Shown here: piece by piece, positions 58,093-64,000 of the stretch
How positions within the stretch are numbered: the stretch's first letter is position 1
Layout: each line of letters starts with the position of its first letter
From: Oscillospiraceae bacterium
GTDB taxonomy: Bacteria > Bacillota > Clostridia > Oscillospirales > Ruminococcaceae
Length of the DNA stretch: 64,000 bases
NCBI GenBank assembly: GCA_017847835.1
Contig: JAGASH010000004.1
Span: 1-64,000, forward strand
Reading direction: 5' to 3'
Made by a program: the position numbers and the translations under genes
The notes under the pieces: model-generated
Database searches by the model: none
Seen by the model: only the letters and a program-made list of their open reading frames with translations
Told to the model about the DNA's origin: nothing

Positions 58093-59385
58093 TCATATCA
58101 GAAACACCGCATACAGCGGTATGGAAATCACGTCTTCGGTTCGTCCGAAATTCTTCTGCGAAAACCTTATTGCATAATCCGGAGAAAATTTCTGCCTGAA
58201 AACACTCAGGCTTCTTGAACGGACGTGTTCTCCCTTTTTCACCTCAATCGCGTATATTTTATCATCTTTTTGCAGAACAAAATCAAGCTCTGCCTGTGAA
58301 TTGGACGTTGTCCAGTAGTACAGCGAATAATTCTTTGCCGCAAGCTGTTGGGCAATATAATTCTCGGTCACTGCTCCCATAAAAATATTGGCTTCACCCG
58401 TAATTATTGTGTTCACCGACATCTGAGATTTGTTTACAAGCAGCCCCACGTCCGACATATATATCTTGAACGATGTCTGGTCGGCATAAACGGGCAGAGG
58501 GTGTATTCCTTGCTCTGCACGCTGGCATTCAAGCGTTACGCCTGCTTGTTTCAGCCACTCAAGAGATGCTCCGAAAATAGTTGACGAGCCGCCCTTTTGG
58601 ACAACCTTATACTGAAACTTTTTGTTATCCTTTGCAAGCTGTGCAGGAATAGAATTATAGCAGGCGCGTATTTTTACCGCCTCGGAATTGCTTGCGTATT
58701 TTGCCATATCTGCTGTGTAGTTATCAATGATACTTCTCTGAACAAGTCCCGTATCAATATAGGAATTTGTTTCAATAAACACCTTAACCGCTTCGGGCAT
58801 TCCTCCGACAATCAGATAATCGTGATACAAGCCAAGCGCTTTTTTATGGAGCGCTTCATTCATAGGCGTCATTTTGTTATAGCAGTCGGTTATCTCATCG
58901 GCAAGAAGATTGTTTCCCGTTGCTGTAAGAAATTCCTCAAAATCCATTGGATAAAGCCGCAGCATATTTACCTTGCCTACGGGAAATGACGTCTGATTTC
59001 TGTTTATTGCCACACCAAGCAGACTTCCCGCGGCTGCTATATGATATTCGGGAGTTTCCTCACAGAAATATTTGAGCGAAGTCACCGCACGCTCACAGGA
59101 CTGAATTTCATCAAGAATAATCAGCGTGTCATTCGGCAGAATTTTTTCCCGTGTTTCTGCTTCAAGGTATTTTATCAACTTTGACGGAGAAATATCATCG
59201 TTGAACATAGACGCAACAATACCGTTGCTTTCAAGATTTACATAAACCGTATTTTTATAGTGCTCTCTGCCAAATTCCCGAAGAATAAAGGTTTTCCCTA
59301 CCTGTCTTGCGCCGTTCAGAATAAGCGGTTTTCTGGAAGGAGAGTTTTTCCATTGAATAAGTTGTTGGGTTATTTTGCGTTTCAT
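58093..59385 (-). CDS. AAA ATPase with C-terminal DUF4143
   Basis: 430 residues. N-terminal ATPase: KPLILNGARQVGKTFILREF (Walker A, about 20-39), LIILDEIQSCERAV (Walker B, about 88) and AAGSLLGVAI (sensor 1, about 116). The C-terminal DUF4143 ends in a PD-(D/E)XK-like core, AELDFVLQKDDKIYAIEVKKG (about 362-382). Members of this large family are of unknown physiological role and often sit in accessory or defence regions. GAAAGGAA precedes the ATG. A truncated copy is at 36221-36391. Confidence 0.9.
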   Translation of the reverse strand: MKRKITQQLIQWKNSPSRKPLILNGARQVGKTFILREFGREHYKNTVYVNLESNGIVASMFNDDISPSKLIKYLEAETREKILPNDTLIILDEIQSCERAVTSLKYFCEETPEYHIAAAGSLLGVAINRNQTSFPVGKVNMLRLYPMDFEEFLTATGNNLLADEITDCYNKMTPMNEALHKKALGLYHDYLIVGGMPEAVKVFIETNSYIDTGLVQRSIIDNYTADMAKYASNSEAVKIRACYNSIPAQLAKDNKKFQYKVVQKGGSSTIFGASLEWLKQAGVTLECQRAEQGIHPLPVYADQTSFKIYMSDVGLLVNKSQMSVNTIITGEANIFMGAVTENYIAQQLAAKNYSLYYWTTSNSQAELDFVLQKDDKIYAIEVKKGEHVRSRSLSVFRQKFSPDYAIRFSQKNFGRTEDVISIPLYAVFLI

Positions 59386-59428
59386 TCTATCATTCCTTTC
59401 GCGTATAGCTTATATTGATTTTGCTATT

Positions 59429-59457
59429 ATTATACCACAAAGCCAGAGTTAAGTCAA
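59429..59457 (-). promoter_or_regulatory. Promoter of DUF4143 ATPase gene
   Basis: Minus-strand TTGACT and TATAAT, 17-bp spacer, TGTGG before the -10. Confidence 0.8.
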
Positions 59458-59519
59458 GAAAAATATGTATTTTATATAAAAATATCGATTTAATTATAAG
59501 TTTTCGTCTGATTAAAAGT

Positions 59520-59552
59520 CAAAAAAGTCCGAATGCGCTTGACATTCGGACT
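59520..59552 (-). terminator. Terminator of GNAT gene
   Basis: AGTCCGAATG (59526-59535) pairs with CATTCGGACT (59543-59552), minus-strand T-run after it. Confidence 0.8.
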
Positions 59553-59582
59553 GTATCGGCTGATTTTTATAATACAAGCACC

Positions 59583-59610
59583 ATCTGCTCGACTTATGGG
59601 AAGTTGACAA
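59583..59610. repeat. Dispersed repeat B, partial copy
   Basis: ATCTGCTCGACTTATGGGAA and GTTG match the core of the repeat at 23172-23228 and 62788-62846 with few changes. Confidence 0.55.
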
Positions 59611-59641
59611 TAACGGAAATCTGAATATACTTTATAAATCC

Positions 59642-60097
59642 TTATAAATCCTTGGCTAATGATACGCTATTTTCCAGTTTAAGAAATCCATTTTTCTTGT
59701 AAAACTCAAATGCCGGGACATTATCTCCCGTCAGTAAGAAAATATGCGTTAATTCAAGCTCCCTGCAAGCCTTTTCTATCATATTCAGAAAGATTGTACC
59801 AATTCCTTTCCCCTGTTTAGTGGTAGCAATGCATAATTCATCAATAAAATATTCTGTGCCGGTATACCAATGTTTTATATGACCCATAGAAATGCCAATC
59901 AATTCTGTTTCTTCAAACAATCCGAAAGTCAATGAGTTGCCTTGCCCTACCAAATCTTGTATATACAAATGCAGTTGATTTTCGTCAGACCAATCATCAT
60001 TCCATGGTTCATTTATAAAAACACTGACAAACAATTCTTTGATAATAGAAATTGCACTTTCGTCTAACTTTTTAAAGAAATATTTTGCTTTTCCCAT
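59642..60097 (-). CDS. GNAT family N-acetyltransferase
   Basis: 151 residues, one GNAT domain. The acetyl-CoA loop is TTKQGKGIGTIFLN (about 92) after FIDELCIA, and the C-terminal FEFYKKNGFLKLE is typical. The tract GISMGHIKHWYTGTEYFIDE recalls aminoglycoside 6'-acetyltransferases, but resistance cannot be claimed from this. Single-gene cassette: promoter in the junction block upstream, terminator downstream. A ribosome site is weak (GGGGAG, about 7 nt). Confidence 0.8.
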   Translation of the reverse strand: MGKAKYFFKKLDESAISIIKELFVSVFINEPWNDDWSDENQLHLYIQDLVGQGNSLTFGLFEETELIGISMGHIKHWYTGTEYFIDELCIATTKQGKGIGTIFLNMIEKACRELELTHIFLLTGDNVPAFEFYKKNGFLKLENSVSLAKDL

Positions 60098-60137
60098 TTT
60101 ATATCTCCCCTACCTATTCCGATTTATCGCTGAGTTT

Positions 60138-60166
60138 ATTATACCACAATCAGTCAATAATTGCAA
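60138..60166 (-). promoter_or_regulatory. Promoter of GNAT cassette
   Basis: Minus-strand TTGCAA and TATAAT, 17-bp spacer; nearly identical to the promoter blocks at 23873 and 47515. Confidence 0.8.
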
Positions 60167-60177
60167 CACAAAAATCA

Positions 60178-60202
60178 AAGCCGCCTTTTGAGGCGACTTT
60201 GA
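60178..60202. terminator. Junction hairpin J8
   Basis: AAGCCGCCTT pairs with AGGCGACTT with a short loop; a shortened form of the junction hairpin. Confidence 0.65.
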
Positions 60203-60253
60203 ATTTTTTCGCTAATCCACGCGGTTTATTGAATTTGTCGATTTAAAGCCCTT

Positions 60254-61015
60254 TTACATCTGCTTTTTCGAGAAAACCATTAACTGAATACCATTGTCCG
60301 ATGACAAAGTGCCGCTGAAATCCGCATAGCTGTCATAAACGCTCATTCCAAGGTCATTGAAAATGCTTTTTATCTCGTCAAGCGAGTACAATCTGATTGT
60401 GTTTCCCTCGGTTATTTCCGGCTTGTACAATGGCTGTCCGTAAGGATAGCTGATTTGTCCGTAAATCAGGGTTTTGGTTTGCTTGTCCCATTCAAAGTTC
60501 GATAAAGTTAGGCTTTTTTCTCCCTCGTCCCAAAGCTTGCACGGAAAATGAGTTTCGGCATAGCTGCCGTTCATAATATCCATAAAATGTATTCCGCCGA
60601 TTTTCAGCGCTTTTGAAATAACGCGGAATATTTTCAGGTTTTCTTCCTCGTTTTCAAGATAACCAATCGCACCGTCCGCCATATTCAGCACAACATCAAA
60701 TTCACCGTCAAAGCTCACCTGGCGAATATCCGAGCAGATAAAACGTGCATTCAGATTTTCAGCCTGCGCTTGTTTTGTGGCATAATCCACATATACGGGA
60801 GTAATATCAACGCCTGTCACGTCATAACCGCGCCGCGCAAACTCCAGAGAATGACGTCCAAATCCACACGCGAGGTCAAGTATCCGCTCATTCCCTGTCA
60901 GCTTCAGTTTGTCAACAAGAAAATCCACCTGCCGAATTGTGTCCTCAACCCAAGAGTGATTTTGAATATCAAGCGTCCAAATCTTCTTATACCAATCACT
61001 TGCCATTGCCTTCAT
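60254..61015 (-). CDS. Class I SAM-dependent methyltransferase
   Basis: 253 residues. The Rossmann SAM site is complete: RILDLACGFGRHSLEFARRG (motif I, about 45), VTGVDITPVYVDYA (II), FICSDIRQVSF and FDVVLNMADGAIGYL (about 106). The type matches methyltransferase domain 25 proteins on small molecules. AAAGGGG lies 10 nt before the ATG; the second ATG at codon 4 is an alternative. Single-gene cassette. Substrate unknown. Confidence 0.88.
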   Translation of the reverse strand: MKAMASDWYKKIWTLDIQNHSWVEDTIRQVDFLVDKLKLTGNERILDLACGFGRHSLEFARRGYDVTGVDITPVYVDYATKQAQAENLNARFICSDIRQVSFDGEFDVVLNMADGAIGYLENEEENLKIFRVISKALKIGGIHFMDIMNGSYAETHFPCKLWDEGEKSLTLSNFEWDKQTKTLIYGQISYPYGQPLYKPEITEGNTIRLYSLDEIKSIFNDLGMSVYDSYADFSGTLSSDNGIQLMVFSKKQM

Positions 61016-61057
61016 ATTTCTACCCCTTTCAGTTTTCGCTTTGTCGATAAGGCTATC

Positions 61058-61086
61058 ATTATATCACAATTAAACGGCAATGTCAA
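61058..61086 (-). promoter_or_regulatory. Promoter of methyltransferase cassette
   Basis: Minus-strand TTGACA and TATAAT, 17-bp spacer, TGTGA before the -10. Confidence 0.85.
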
Positions 61087-61098
61087 TATATAAATCAA

Positions 61099-61128
61099 TG
61101 CCGCCTTTATATTTCAAAAGACGGCTTT
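61099..61128. terminator. Junction hairpin J9
   Basis: TGCCGCCTTT pairs with AAAGACGGCT, same ATATTTC loop as other junctions. Confidence 0.75.
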
Positions 61129-61138
61129 TATTATATTT

Positions 61139-61166
61139 GTTCAAACCGCGTAATTCCGAGCTTTTA
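61139..61166 (-). repeat. Minimal half-sigma remnant
   Basis: GTTCAAACCGCG followed by TTCCGAGCTTTT joins two separated blocks of the half-sigma 3' region, the middle deleted. Directly downstream of the flavodoxin gene. Confidence 0.6.
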
Positions 61167-61179
61167 TGTAAGTCACACC

Positions 61180-61620
61180 TCACAACCCCTCGAAAAAACT
61201 TATCGCTGCGTCAATATCATTCTTGTCGGGATGTCCTTTTGAAATGCCGCCTATGAGCTTAAACGGACCGTATGTATCAAAGCCAAGACAGCCGTATTCT
61301 CCAAGAATTATTGAGTTTTTTCGCTTGGCAATTTCCGCAGCCGCGTCGGTATAGCCCTTGCGTTTCGAGCCGCAAGTGTAAATGAAAAACACCTCTTTAT
61401 TTTCAGGAATATTGCTTTCCATAAACTCCAAAAGTTCGGGATAAAGCTTTCCGTAGGTAATTCCCGACGCAAAACCTATGCGGTCATAATCGGACAAATC
61501 GAATTCACTCGTTTCATGGCAATCTATCAGCGCAACCTCGGGATATTTCTCTTTGATTGCGTCAAGGAGTTTCTTTGTGTTTTGATGATGGGTTGACGAA
61601 TAAATAATAGCAGTTTTCAT
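61180..61620 (-). CDS. Flavodoxin-family protein
   Basis: 146 residues. The N-terminal FMN phosphate loop IIYSSTHHQNTKKLL (about 5-19) is a variant of the flavodoxin TxTGNT motif; GFASGITYGKLYPEL and FFIYTCGSKRKGYTD line the isoalloxazine site. It would carry electrons or act as a small NADPH:quinone-type reductase in the cytoplasm. GGAGGAAAAGCG precedes the ATG. It is 40 bp behind the Ntn hydrolase gene, so both may share a transcript. Confidence 0.85.
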   Translation of the reverse strand: MKTAIIYSSTHHQNTKKLLDAIKEKYPEVALIDCHETSEFDLSDYDRIGFASGITYGKLYPELLEFMESNIPENKEVFFIYTCGSKRKGYTDAAAEIAKRKNSIILGEYGCLGFDTYGPFKLIGGISKGHPDKNDIDAAISFFEGL

Positions 61621-61660
61621 CGCTTTTCCTCCGCCTAAAAATTAAATTTCCTCTCCTAAA

Positions 61661-62722
61661 TCATTGCCCGATTTCAAAATCCCACGATTTCTCAGACTGT
61701 CTGTGCGGCCAAATTCTGCCCGTTTTATCCGTGAGGTTATAGACAACCGACCATTGAAGCTTGTCGATTTCGCCGTTGTAAACACCGACCTTGTTCAATA
61801 GATTTTCGCATTGTTCAAGAGTAATCGCACTGTTTTTACTCAGGACTTCTTCAACCGCGTCATATCGCTCAAATTCAGTAAATCCCTCGCCGATATTCAC
61901 GCCGTTATACGCGATAAAATTTGTTGCAATCTGATAATCCGCGTCGGTTTCAACAACCTGCAATCCGCCGTCAAAGTACTCCACAAGCACGGATTTTCCT
62001 GTCGCGTCCGCTATTAAAAAGTGACAAGTCACATCGCCCGAAAAATAGATGTTATAACCCTTCAGCAGTTCAACCGCCTCGTCAACCGTCGCTGATTTAT
62101 CGAGAACAAGTCGGATTGCCGTGGTTGTGTTAAGGGTAACTTTGTTCGGGTCATCTTTCAAATCAGCCTCGGGCACCGCCAGCAAAGCCATACAAACGCC
62201 TTTTTCGTTCATTCCGTCAAACGGCAAAAACGGCGCGGCAAGCGTCAGAAAATTGTTAAACGAAATTCCAGATGTAGGGAGATTTTTTTCGTCATATCCC
62301 GCAAACGACAGATTAACGGTTGAAACGGACGCGTAGCCGTTGTCGGGCTTTGTGTAAAGCTGAAGAAAAGGCGAGTACGGAAAATCAAAATTTCTCGCGT
62401 AAATCACGTCGCCGTTTTCATTTTTCGTAACAAACGCTGTGCAGCCGCCCTCGCTTATATTCAAATCAATCGGCAGACCTTTCAGCAGCCTGTTCGTCAC
62501 AAATTTTTCGATATCCTTATCGCTTTTCGCGCCGATTTTCAGAAATTCATCAAACCCGTAATCGCCGTCATAGGTCATCGTGTAAACGCCCTTTTCACGC
62601 TCTTTCAGCGTTGTGAGAGTTTTTATCTCGTGCCTGAACATTATCAGCAAAACCACAATTGCAGCTAAAAGCAATCCCGCAATTCCAAGCAGCACTATTT
62701 TCACGATTTTCGCTTTTTTCAT
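61661..62722 (-). CDS. Membrane-anchored linear amide C-N hydrolase (choloylglycine/C45-like Ntn hydrolase)
   Basis: 353 residues. One N-terminal membrane helix (about 7-28). The hydrolase begins near residue 95 with SEGGCTAFVTKNENGDVIYA, whose Cys (about 98) would be the nucleophile, and RNFDF gives the conserved Arg and Asp of the family. FDGMNEKGVCMAL (about 170) and ITLEQCENLL follow. In classical Ntn enzymes the Cys is exposed by autocleavage; here a long N-terminal part precedes it. Bile-salt or N-acyl amino acid amide hydrolysis are family activities; the substrate here is unknown. AAAGGGAAAG precedes the ATG. Confidence 0.8.
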   Translation of the reverse strand: MKKAKIVKIVLLGIAGLLLAAIVVLLIMFRHEIKTLTTLKEREKGVYTMTYDGDYGFDEFLKIGAKSDKDIEKFVTNRLLKGLPIDLNISEGGCTAFVTKNENGDVIYARNFDFPYSPFLQLYTKPDNGYASVSTVNLSFAGYDEKNLPTSGISFNNFLTLAAPFLPFDGMNEKGVCMALLAVPEADLKDDPNKVTLNTTTAIRLVLDKSATVDEAVELLKGYNIYFSGDVTCHFLIADATGKSVLVEYFDGGLQVVETDADYQIATNFIAYNGVNIGEGFTEFERYDAVEEVLSKNSAITLEQCENLLNKVGVYNGEIDKLQWSVVYNLTDKTGRIWPHRQSEKSWDFEIGQ

Positions 62723-62787
62723 AGTCGCTTTCCCTTTCTGTTTTTGTCAAAATTTCATAGGCACGCAGAAAACAATCTTTTTCGATA

Positions 62788-62846
62788 TCCTTTGATTTTC
62801 TGCGAACGCTGTTTACATAATCTGCCCGACTTGTGGGAAGTTGTAA
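62788..62846. repeat. Dispersed repeat B, copy 2
   Basis: CTTTGATTTTCTGCGAACGC to CTTGTGGGAAGTTGTA matches 23172-23228 over about 55 bp with a handful of differences. Confidence 0.7.
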
Positions 62847-62881
62847 AATAATTAGAATGTAAATAATATTCATTTTTTAAA

Positions 62882-63394
62882 TTACTTGGTGAGTTTTATT
62901 CTTATAACAGCTTGACTATTTAAAAATGAGTCTTTTGGAATTTCTTGAACCACAAATAGAATAGTTCCTTGTATCTTACTTATTGCTTGACATATCAAAT
63001 TGTTACGATACTCTTGGTAATCAAGAACACCCTTATGCATCCACGGCATAACAAAAATTTTCTCTCCATTTGCTATACCATATGCAACCGAGAAAAACCA
63101 TTTATAGTTACCTTGATATTTCCATGGACGCTCTAATCTTTCTTTTACTTCCTCATCGAACTGTAAAAGTGTCAAAATTTCATCTATCGAATGTATATTT
63201 TTATTCATTTTAATTGCTCGATGAATCATGTTCAAAGGTTTAAAGTATTTATATGGAAAACCAAATATTTTCTTATTATTAACATAATAAACATTTTTCC
63301 TATTATAAACAATCTGCTTTACCACATCCTGTTCATCATCTTTTTCACACACTACAACAAAGGCTTTCTTTTGACTTAAATAATCAAGTTTCAT
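62882..63394 (-). CDS. Hypothetical protein, AT-rich
   Basis: 170 residues from the ATG at 63394 (AAGGGAGAG 9 nt upstream). I do not recognise the family. It is soluble, basic and rich in Lys, Asn and Tyr, with KKAFVVVCEKDDEQDVVKQI at the N-terminus, a YKWFFSVAYGIANGEKIFVM strand pattern and FVVQEIPKDSFL near the end. Codon use is clearly more AT-rich than its neighbours, a sign of recent acquisition. It has its own promoter at 63489-63517. Confidence 0.7.
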   Translation of the reverse strand: MKLDYLSQKKAFVVVCEKDDEQDVVKQIVYNRKNVYYVNNKKIFGFPYKYFKPLNMIHRAIKMNKNIHSIDEILTLLQFDEEVKERLERPWKYQGNYKWFFSVAYGIANGEKIFVMPWMHKGVLDYQEYRNNLICQAISKIQGTILFVVQEIPKDSFLNSQAVIRIKLTK

Positions 63395-63488
63395 ATCAAT
63401 TCTCTCCCTTTGTATATGGCAAATTTGCATTTTCCAAATCCACAAACAAATTCCGATTTGTCGGGCAGATTATCAACCCGTCTTGCTC

Positions 63489-63517
63489 ATTATATCACAA
63501 ACAAACCCGAATTTCAA
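63489..63517 (-). promoter_or_regulatory. Promoter of the AT-rich hypothetical gene
   Basis: Minus-strand TTGAAA and TATAAT, 17-bp spacer, TGTGA before the -10. Confidence 0.8.
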
Positions 63518-63612
63518 TATAATTCTACAGCCGAGCTAATTTTCAGATGTACCGCCTATGGTGCTATATGCAGCACCTTGCAATTATCAAGTTGTGGGTA
63601 TGCTATCCTGCT

Positions 63613-64000
63613 TCAAATTTTACTTTTAGCAATAATATGCTTATATTTTCCGCTGACAGGGTGTGCCGCAGGTGCTTCATCAGAAAGATAAACCTCTGTA
63701 AATACACCATTTTCAGAAAGATAATCCTCGACAGCTTTTTTCGCCGAATTAAACATTTCCTGCTTATTATCGGCAATCAGCCGCAGTTCAAGACGGTCGT
63801 CATTATGCTGAATAAGCTGAAAGCGATTTATTCCGTGAACCTCTTTAAGTATTGCGTAAAGCAGCATCGGCGCAATCCTTACTCCATTTTCAAAACAGAG
63901 AATATCATCAGTTCTGCCTTCAATAGTAAGCCACGGTCTTGTATTACCGCATTTGCAAGGTTCATCGTGCATTACAATTCTGTCCGTGATTTCAAATCGG
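63613..64000 (-). CDS. Phenylacetate-CoA ligase-like adenylating enzyme, C-terminal part
   Basis: 129 codons are open from the right window edge to a stop at 63613. RFEITDRIVMHDEPCKCGNT followed by IEGRTDDILCFENG is the hinge and C-terminal domain of PaaK-type adenylate-forming enzymes (consensus GR.DD at the hinge), which activate an acid as CoA thioester or adenylate. The N-terminal adenylation core is outside the window. The start lies off the edge, so nothing can be said of its operon. Confidence 0.8.
   Translation of the reverse strand, partial: RFEITDRIVMHDEPCKCGNTRPWLTIEGRTDDILCFENGVRIAPMLLYAILKEVHGINRFQLIQHNDDRLELRLIADNKQEMFNSAKKAVEDYLSENGVFTEVYLSDEAPAAHPVSGKYKHIIAKSKI

Noticed and set aside
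59642..60097. Aminoglycoside 6'-acetyltransferase
   Set aside because: A stretch recalls the family, but the rest is too general; naming a resistance gene is not justified without a search.
22985..63520. Classical integron
   Set aside because: No tyrosine-recombinase integrase and no attC-like symmetrical R/L boxes were recognised; only the architecture is similar, so the array is reported as integron-like at most.

Overview
The window looks like a chromosomal segment of a gut-type, low-to-medium GC Clostridia, probably Ruminococcus/Oscillospiraceae-like. The reasons are AGGAGG ribosome sites, near-consensus sigma-A promoters with 17-bp spacers, rubrerythrin, an electron-bifurcating Nfn-type pair, a dockerin-bearing secreted protein, a stand-alone NRPS of the kind known from gut Clostridia, and gene pieces related to the sporulation sigma factor SigK. 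The species call is inference.

Layout. (1) 1-1277: one end of an integrated element. A RepA-like AAA ATPase runs off the left edge, and the boundary is a bare 3' half of a tRNA-Leu(CAG), the classic scar of tRNA-targeted integration. (2) 1278-20170: a mostly ordinary chromosomal stretch. It holds an ECF sigma/anti-sigma operon with two lipoproteins, a YczE-like membrane protein, a short UvrA paralogue, dtd, two hydrolases, an HD-GYP protein, a GntR-ABC-CPBP operon with a perfect palindromic operator, a DUF134-NifX-rhodanese operon next to rubrerythrin, a PfkB kinase, an anchored C39-like peptidase and an FtsX remnant. (3) 20224-28141: a solute-binding/5'-nucleotidase fusion lipoprotein, a patch of gene debris, an iron alcohol dehydrogenase and NfnA/NfnB-like subunits. 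(4) 28142-36400 and 46300-63520: an accessory zone of mostly leftward one- or two-gene cassettes (ADP-ribose operon, LRR proteins, hydrolases, tocopherol-cyclase-like protein, P-loop/GNAT fusion, GNAT, methyltransferase, flavodoxin, Ntn hydrolase), plus a 1411-residue dockerin protein, an Rpn nuclease, a PLD-helicase-DUF3427/Nudix pair and a DUF4143 ATPase. (5) 36507-46297: a compact NRPS operon (PPTase, C-A-T-C-A-T-R synthetase, MATE-ATPase exporter). The right edge cuts a phenylacetate-CoA-ligase-like gene.

The most unusual signal is the spacer between accessory genes. Again and again it has the same order: promoter of the next leftward gene, a GCCGCC...GGCGGC hairpin, then the 3' part of a SigK-like sigma gene, intact as a 120-codon half-gene three times and decayed in at least seven places, then the preceding gene. 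This makes an array in which different genes are joined by a shared repeat, reminiscent of integron cassettes or homologous gene-exchange sites, with no integrase visible here. The three half-sigma genes differ at many bases but at very few residues, yet lack a visible ribosome site and the sigma N-terminal half.

How genes work together: the NRPS operon carries activation, assembly, reductive release and export for a probable N-acylated dipeptide aldehyde. Macro-domain, vWA and ADP-ribosylglycohydrolase genes form one ADP-ribose-handling operon. The helicase and Nudix genes are translationally coupled. The GntR operon is a self-regulated transporter cassette. Starts were moved to ATG/GTG/TTG codons with convincing ribosome sites where the longest open frame began upstream.
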